From positions 1-18,434 of the forward strand of contig JBDHFX010000068.1 in assembly GCA_039590215.1 (NCBI GenBank): a stretch of 18,434 nt of DNA, given 5' to 3'. The notes below the pieces were generated by a model, which searched no databases, had not been told where the DNA came from, and saw nothing but the letters and a program-made list of their open reading frames with translations. Positions 13,912-18,434 of this stretch are shown here, one piece after another; the first letter of the stretch is position 1, and every line of letters begins with the position of its first letter. Origin of the DNA: CAMYLR01 sp039590215 (lineage in GTDB: Bacteria; Gemmatimonadota; Gemmatimonadetes; JACCXV01; JAHWKZ01). Both the position numbers and the translations under genes were made by a program.

Positions 13912-15284
13912 ATGCCGCAAGACCAGAACGTCTCCGCGCTCAACCTCGACGACTATAAGTACGGCTTCAAGGACCCCGACTCCTACGTCTTCAAGAGCGA
14001 GAAGGGGTTGTCGAAACACATCGTCGAGCAGATCTCGGAGATGAAGGAGGAGCCGGATTGGATGCGGAAGTTCCGCCTCAGGGGGCTCGAGATCTACGAG
14101 TCGAAGCCCGTACCGCAGTGGGGCGCTGACCTGTCGGGGCTCGACATGGACAACATCTACTTCTACGTGAAGCCGTCCGAGGGCGAGGGGCGAACGTGGG
14201 ACGAAGTGCCGGAGGACATCAAGCGCACGTTCGACCGGCTCTCGGCGCGCAGTACGAGAGCGAGATGGTGTACCACCGCATCAAAGACGATCTCGCTGTG
14301 CAGGGCGTGATCTTCGATTCGATCGAGGATGGTCTGAAGAATCACCCCGATCTATTCAAGCGTTACTTCGCGACCGTAATTCCCCCGCACGACAACAAGT
14401 ACGCGGCGCTCAACTCGGCGGTTTGGTCGGGGGGCTCGTTCATTTACGTGCCGCCGGGTGTCGAGGTGGACATCCCGTTGCAGGCGTACTTCCGGGTCAA
14501 CTCGGAAAACCTGGGTCAGTTCGAACGGACGCTGATCATCGCTGACGAGGGTGCCAAGCTGCACTACATCGAGGGGTGCACCGCGCCGACGTACTCGACC
14601 GACTCGTTCCACAGCGGAGTCATCGAGATCATCGTGAACCGGGGCGCTAGCGTTCGCTACACGACGATCCAGAACTGGTCGAATAACATGTACAACCTGG
14701 TTACCCAGCGGGCGCGGGTCGAAGAGGATGCCCGGATGGCGTGGCTGGATGGCAACCTCGGTTCCAAGATCACGATGAAGTATCCGTCGTGCTACCTGAT
14801 GGGACGCGGTGCTTCAGGCGAGATCATGTCGATCGCGTACGCCGGTTCCGGTCAGCACCAGGACGCCGGCGGCAAGATGGTCCATGCCGCGCCCCATACC
14901 ACCAGCGAGATCATCTCCAAGTCGATCTCCAAGGGGGGTGGCCGGTCATCTTATCGCGGCCTCGTCCAGGTCCAGAAAGGCGCTCACAATGCGTCGAGCA
15001 ACGTAGAGTGTGACGCGCTGCTTCTGGACGAAGAGGCTCGGACCGACACCTACCCGTACATCGAGATCGACGAGAATGACGCCTCGATCGGTCACGAGGC
15101 GACGGTCACCAAGATCGGCGACGAACAGCTGTTCTACCTGATGCAGCGTGGGCTTGCCGAGGACGAAGCGCGGACGATGGTCGTACGGGGCTTCATCGAG
15201 CCGATCTCGAAGCATCTTCCGCTCGAGTACGCGGTCGAGCTCAACCGACTTGTCGAGCTCGAGATGGAGGGGTCAGTCGGGTAG
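13912..15284 (+). pseudogene. sufB: Fe-S cluster assembly scaffold SufB, frameshifted by an apparent short deletion
   Basis: The gene starts at ATG 13912 behind a strong GGAGG (13901-13905). The first 110 codons are normal SufB (LNLDDYKYGFKDP..., EPDWMRKFRLRGLE, EDIKRTFDRL). At about 14240 the frame changes: frame 1 leads to nonsense and a stop ending at 14310, while true SufB resumes in another frame as GAQYESEMVYHRIKDDL from 14244 and runs to TAG 15284. Relatives carry about 12-13 residues here (a GIPEAER-K-FLAGV-like segment), so some 35-40 bases seem missing, not a multiple of three. The rest is intact, including the essential Cys (VECDALL) and the following Glu (GHEATVTKIGDEQ). As written, no full SufB could be made. 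Either the sequence has an error here or the operon is damaged. Confidence 0.92.
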
Positions 15285-15336
15285 CCAGCCGGGCGGCGCT
15301 AGGCATCAAAACGAGGTTAACGGGCAGAGGCGAGCC

Positions 15337-15381
15337 ATGCCGAGGTACGTAATCGAACGGAACATTGCGGGGGCAGCATAG
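15337..15381 (+). pseudogene. 14-codon ORF resembling the N-terminus of a DUF4242 protein; remnant or leader peptide
   Basis: ATG 15337 with AGAGG 6 bases upstream encodes MPRYVIERNIAGAA then TAG, 2 bases before the sufD ATG. The peptide matches how DUF4242 proteins (about 90 residues, SCO4226-like) commonly begin, MPRYVIER-x-x-x-GA. A full gene would need some 200 more bases, so most of it seems deleted, possibly in frame up to the original stop. sufD has only a distant GGGGG before it, so translating this ORF may be needed to deliver ribosomes to sufD. A deliberate short coupling peptide is the alternative. The remaining 50 bases between sufB and this ORF show nothing. Confidence 0.55.
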
Positions 15382-15383
15382 AC

Positions 15384-16748
15384 ATGAGCGAATCAGCGAC
15401 CACCACGGATATCGGGACCGCGCCCACGATGCGTGGGGAGATCGGGCCCGAGACCGTGAGCGCGATCGTGACCGCGCGAAACGAGCCCGACTGGATGGCC
15501 GCACGTCGCCGACACGCGTGGCAGGTCTACCGCGAGACGCCGATGCCGACCACCAAGGACGAAGCGTGGCGGTACACGGACCTGTCCAAGATCGACTGGC
15601 AGGAGTTGGCGATGCGGGATCCGTCGCCACCGTCGCGAGTCAGCAGCCGTGACCAGATTCCTGCCGAGATCCAGGCCGCACTTCACCTGGACGATTCTTC
15701 AGCGTTGTCGGTCGAGCACAACTCGTCCTCGATCTACGATGAGGTCGAAGAGGAGCTGACCCGCCAAGGGGTAGTATTCGTCGATCTCGCAGAAGCGATC
15801 GCGAATCATCCCGAGCTAGTTCAAAAGTACTTCATGACCAGCGCGGTTACGCCGGAATTTGGTAAGTTGGCGGCGCTCCACGGTGCTTTCGTGTCGGGTG
15901 GCCGATTGATCTACGTCCCGGCCGGCATCGAGGTCGAGCTGCCGATCAATACTTTCCGCTGGCTCGATATCGAACAGACAGCGCTGTTTCCGCACACGCT
16001 CGTGATTGCCGGTCCGCAGAGCAAGGTGACGTACGTCGAAGAGTGTGCTTCACCGGCTCGCGTCCAGGATGGGTTGACGATGAACTGCGGTGTCACCGAG
16101 ATCATTGCCGAAGAGGGCGCCAACGTACGGTACGCGATCGTTCAGCAGTGGGGGCGCCATGTCTTCCACTATCAGGCGGTCCGGGTCTTTGCCCATAAGG
16201 ACGCCCAGATCCAGACACTGTTGGTAACTCTGGGTGGCGGCGTTGCACGCTCGGATGTCGAGACCGATCTCCAGGCGGAGGGCGCCAACTCGGAGATGCT
16301 GGGGATCTACCTTGCTGACTCCGACCAACATTTCGACCACTACACGTACCAGCTCCACCAAGCGCCGCACGCGGGCTCGGACCTGCTCTACAAGGGTGCG
16401 CTCAAGGACCGGTCCCGATCGGTGTTCAGGGGCATGATCCGGGTCCTGCCGGGGGCTCAGGGGACCGATGCATATCAAACCAATCGGAACTTGATCCTGT
16501 CGGAAGACGCGCACGCTGACTCCTTGCCCAATCTCGAGATCGAGGCCGACGACGTGCGCTGTTCACACGGCGCCACCATCGGTCAGCAGGATGAGCAGCA
16601 GATCTTCTACCTAATGAGCCGCGGGCTCAGCCGCGACCAGGCGGAGAAGCTCATCGTGTACGGGTTCTTCGAAGAAGTATTGGCGCGCGTGCCGGTTGAG
16701 TGGCTCCACAAGCGGTTGACGCGCGTGATCGAGCGCAAGCTCGGGTAG
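15384..16748 (+). CDS. sufD: Fe-S cluster assembly protein SufD
   Basis: 454 residues from ATG 15384, the normal length. The N-terminal helical part includes the family signature TKDEAWRYTDLSKI (about 52-66), and the rest is the beta-helix core. The C-terminal DDVRCSHGATIGQQDEQQIFYLMSRGL holds C393 and H395; the equivalent His is required for cluster building in E. coli SufD. SufD pairs with SufB on the SufC dimer. The gene begins 2 bases after the 14-codon ORF and ends 10 bases before the Rieske ferredoxin gene. No frameshift or gap is visible, unlike in sufB. Confidence 0.96.
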   Translation: MSESATTTDIGTAPTMRGEIGPETVSAIVTARNEPDWMAARRRHAWQVYRETPMPTTKDEAWRYTDLSKIDWQELAMRDPSPPSRVSSRDQIPAEIQAALHLDDSSALSVEHNSSSIYDEVEEELTRQGVVFVDLAEAIANHPELVQKYFMTSAVTPEFGKLAALHGAFVSGGRLIYVPAGIEVELPINTFRWLDIEQTALFPHTLVIAGPQSKVTYVEECASPARVQDGLTMNCGVTEIIAEEGANVRYAIVQQWGRHVFHYQAVRVFAHKDAQIQTLLVTLGGGVARSDVETDLQAEGANSEMLGIYLADSDQHFDHYTYQLHQAPHAGSDLLYKGALKDRSRSVFRGMIRVLPGAQGTDAYQTNRNLILSEDAHADSLPNLEIEADDVRCSHGATIGQQDEQQIFYLMSRGLSRDQAEKLIVYGFFEEVLARVPVEWLHKRLTRVIERKLG

Positions 16749-16758
16749 GAGTTCGAGG

Positions 16759-17100
16759 ATGGCCGAGTTCGTGAAGGTCGCCGCCGCGGACGAGATCCCC
16801 GCGGATGAGATGCGGGGTTACCAGGTCAACGGCGTCAAGGTCGGGCTTGCCAACGTCGACGGCGAGTTTCACGCGTTTCACGATTGTTGCACGCACCAGC
16901 AGTACACGTTGACGGACAGCTTCTTGATGGGTGAACGACTCACCTGCGACTGGCACGGCGCATCGTTCGATATCAAGACCGGTGAAGTGCTTGCTCTACC
17001 GGCGACCAAGCGCCTGCTAAAGTTCGACGTGGAAGTGAGGGAGGGTGAGATCTGGGTGGCCGTTCCGGCCGCCGACGAGATCGATCTACCACCCGAATAG
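16759..17100 (+). CDS. Rieske-type [2Fe-2S] ferredoxin in the suf operon
   Basis: 113 residues from ATG 16759, with AGGAG 7 bases upstream. The Rieske cluster ligands are C44-T-H46 and C63-D-W-H66, the two loops being 16 residues apart. The protein has no signal peptide or membrane anchor, which matches the soluble ferredoxin subunits of aromatic-ring dioxygenases (about 105-110 residues). Small Rieske proteins occur between sufD and sufS in several bacterial phyla. They are thought to carry electrons for cluster assembly or to be an early client, but the role is not proven. Cys43 just before the first ligand is not a standard ligand. Spacing to sufS is 2 bases. Confidence 0.93.
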   Translation: MAEFVKVAAADEIPADEMRGYQVNGVKVGLANVDGEFHAFHDCCTHQQYTLTDSFLMGERLTCDWHGASFDIKTGEVLALPATKRLLKFDVEVREGEIWVAVPAADEIDLPPE

Positions 17101-17102
17101 GT

Positions 17103-18398
17103 GTGAGTCCTTCGGAAACCGCCAGCCGCACACATCAGCCACCGCTCGCAGGCCAACCCGAGTCACCCCTCAACATGGCCGTGGTACGGGCCGAGTTCCC
17201 GATCCTCGACCAACAGGTCCACGGGCACCGGCTCGTGTACCTCGACAGCGCCGCATCCTCGCAACGCCCAGCAGTGGTTATCCGCACGGTCGCCGAGTAC
17301 TACGCCAAGGACCACGCCAACGTGCATCGAGGCGCTTACGAACTGTCGATCCGCGCCACTCGGCGGTACGAAGCCGCACGCGGCAAGGTGGCCCGCTTCC
17401 TGGGCGCAGGACGCGCCGACGAGGTCGTGTTCACGCGATCCACGACCGAATCGATCAACCTCGTCAGCATGGCATGGGGTGGGGCTAACCTGGGGCCCGG
17501 GGATGTCGTCGTGGTAAGCGAAATGGAGCACCACTCCAACCTGGTACCGTGGCAAATGGCGTGCGAGACAACGGGTGCCGAGATCAAGGCGATTCGGGTG
17601 ACCGACGATCAGTGCTTGGATCTGGATCACTTGGACGCGCTCCTCAGCGAAGGCAACGTGCGGCTCGTCGCGACCGGCCACGTGTCGAACGCGGTCGGAA
17701 CGATTCATCCAGTGGAAGAGATCGCATGCCGGGCGCACGAAGTGGGTGCGTTATACCTAATCGACGGTGCTCAGGGTGCTCCCCAGCTGCCGATCGATGT
17801 GCGCGCGATCGATTGTGATTTCTACACCTTCAGCGGTCACAAAGCGTGCGGTCCGACGGGGATCGGGGCGTTGTGGGCACGGCGCGAGCTGCTCGAGTCG
17901 ATGCCTCCCTATCAGGGAGGTGGCGAAATGATCGAAGAGGTGAGGATCGAGCGCTCTACGTACGCGGCGGTGCCGCATAAGTTCGAAGCCGGCACGCCGA
18001 ACATCGCCGGCGCGATCGGGTTGGGGGCGGCGGTTGATTTCCTGCAATCGATGGGGCTCGAGACGATTCACGCCCACGAGAAGCGGATCGCGCGGCTCGT
18101 GCTCGAAAGGCTGGCCGACGAGTTCAAGGCGATCACGCTGTACGGACCCGCGCCTGAGGTTGCGCGTGGCGGGGTAATCTCGTTCACGCTGGCCGACATC
18201 CACCCCCACGATTTGGCGACGATCCTGGACCACGAGGGGGTCGCGATCCGGGCCGGGCATCACTGTTGCCAGCCGCTCATGCGCAGGCTCGGTGTCGCGG
18301 CGACCGCGCGGGCGTCGTTCTATCTGTACAACGCGGAGGATGACCTCGAGGTGTTGGTGCGCGGGTTGCACCGCGCGCAGGAGCTTTTCGGAGTCTAA
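17103..18398 (+). CDS. sufS: Group II cysteine desulfurase SufS
   Basis: 431 residues from GTG 17103, 2 bases after the Rieske stop; a later ATG at 17175 would give 407 residues and still keep the whole fold. This PLP enzyme takes sulfur from cysteine to form a persulfide for SufU/SufBCD. The PLP lysine is K247 (FSGHKACGPTG) and the catalytic cysteine is C388 in RAGHHCCQPLM, with an extra Cys at 389. Other marks: DSAASSQRP near the start (the usual Ala-Ala-Ser), NVHRGAYELS, EMEHHSNLVPWQ and RASFYLYN (the usual RAS-YNT region). The short loop before RAGHHC and lack of a long insertion make it group II (SufS) rather than IscS/NifS. It fits its operon place exactly. Confidence 0.97.
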   Translation: MSPSETASRTHQPPLAGQPESPLNMAVVRAEFPILDQQVHGHRLVYLDSAASSQRPAVVIRTVAEYYAKDHANVHRGAYELSIRATRRYEAARGKVARFLGAGRADEVVFTRSTTESINLVSMAWGGANLGPGDVVVVSEMEHHSNLVPWQMACETTGAEIKAIRVTDDQCLDLDHLDALLSEGNVRLVATGHVSNAVGTIHPVEEIACRAHEVGALYLIDGAQGAPQLPIDVRAIDCDFYTFSGHKACGPTGIGALWARRELLESMPPYQGGGEMIEEVRIERSTYAAVPHKFEAGTPNIAGAIGLGAAVDFLQSMGLETIHAHEKRIARLVLERLADEFKAITLYGPAPEVARGGVISFTLADIHPHDLATILDHEGVAIRAGHHCCQPLMRRLGVAATARASFYLYNAEDDLEVLVRGLHRAQELFGV

Positions 18399-18405
18399 CC
18401 GTCAT

Positions 18406-18434
18406 ATGCTCGAATCGATCTTCCGCGAGATCAT
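18406..18434 (+). CDS. sufU: SufU-like scaffold/sulfur-transfer protein, first codons only
   Basis: ATG 18406 begins an open frame reading MLESIFREI to the right edge of the window. SufU/NifU-N proteins typically begin ML-x-x-(I/L)-(Y/F)-x-E-(I/V)-I-x-D-H, and sufU is the expected gene after sufS in this operon type. Only nine residues are seen, so the call rests largely on position. Confidence 0.65.

Noticed and set aside
14196..15284. ORF start at 14196 as an independent gene
   Set aside because: Its first 16 codons are out-of-frame SufB coding sequence; true homology begins at about 14244, so it is the 3' part of sufB.

Overview
The window (18,434 bases, GC-rich) reads as an ordinary chromosomal stretch of a diderm, free-living bacterium. 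Two Sec/lipoprotein-type secreted hydrolases, a PHP lipoprotein, an NTF2-like lipoprotein and a SufCBD-Rieske-SufS-SufU iron-sulfur operon fit Gemmatimonadota or a related high-GC phylum. This placement is an impression from gene style and order; no marker here fixes it. No mobile elements, CRISPR arrays or phage genes were seen.

Layout. (1) 1-4804, minus strand, one tightly packed run transcribed right to left: DUF456 membrane protein, HAD phosphatase (Gph-like), isopropylmalate/isocitrate dehydrogenase-family enzyme, short-chain dehydrogenase, and a secreted M1 metallopeptidase that runs off the left edge. (2) 4856-5497, plus: a MIP channel with an unusual selectivity filter, divergent from the first block. 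(3) 5513-7107, minus: a PHP-domain lipoprotein gene, then tRNA-Asn(GTT), closed by a rho-independent terminator. (4) 7173-10172, plus: an enoyl-ACP reductase-like SDR, TrmB with a long N-terminal extension, an NDUFA9-like NAD(P)-binding protein and a small CCPF-motif protein, the last three joined by 4-base overlaps. (5) 10220-12558, plus: a secreted M28 peptidase with a C-terminal PDZ domain, overlapping a small NTF2-like lipoprotein gene. (6) 12559-18434, plus: a regulatory region with two 15-bp palindromes (one a close match to a Fur box) and a promoter, followed by rrf2 (broken), sufC, sufB (broken), a 14-codon remnant, sufD, a Rieske ferredoxin, sufS and the start of sufU.

The most striking signal is in block 6. 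Three reading frames within about 2.7 kb look internally deleted. The Rrf2 regulator has lost most of its winged helix plus the frame, sufB has lost about a dozen codons plus the frame, and a DUF4242-like gene appears cut to 14 codons. The sequence between the lesions is well conserved. This is either a localised assembly or cloning artefact, or real decay of an operon that is normally essential; reads would decide. The control region just upstream, with tandem TGAGA-N5-TCTCA palindromes, points to iron (Fur-type) control of Fe-S assembly in addition to the Rrf2 regulator.

Other points of interest are an SDR that lacks any ATG/GTG/TTG start in frame, an IPMDH-like enzyme with a Lys-Tyr pair where NADP-dependent isocitrate dehydrogenases bind the 2'-phosphate, a MIP channel whose aromatic/arginine filter is wholly aliphatic, and a TrmB with about 130 extra N-terminal residues.
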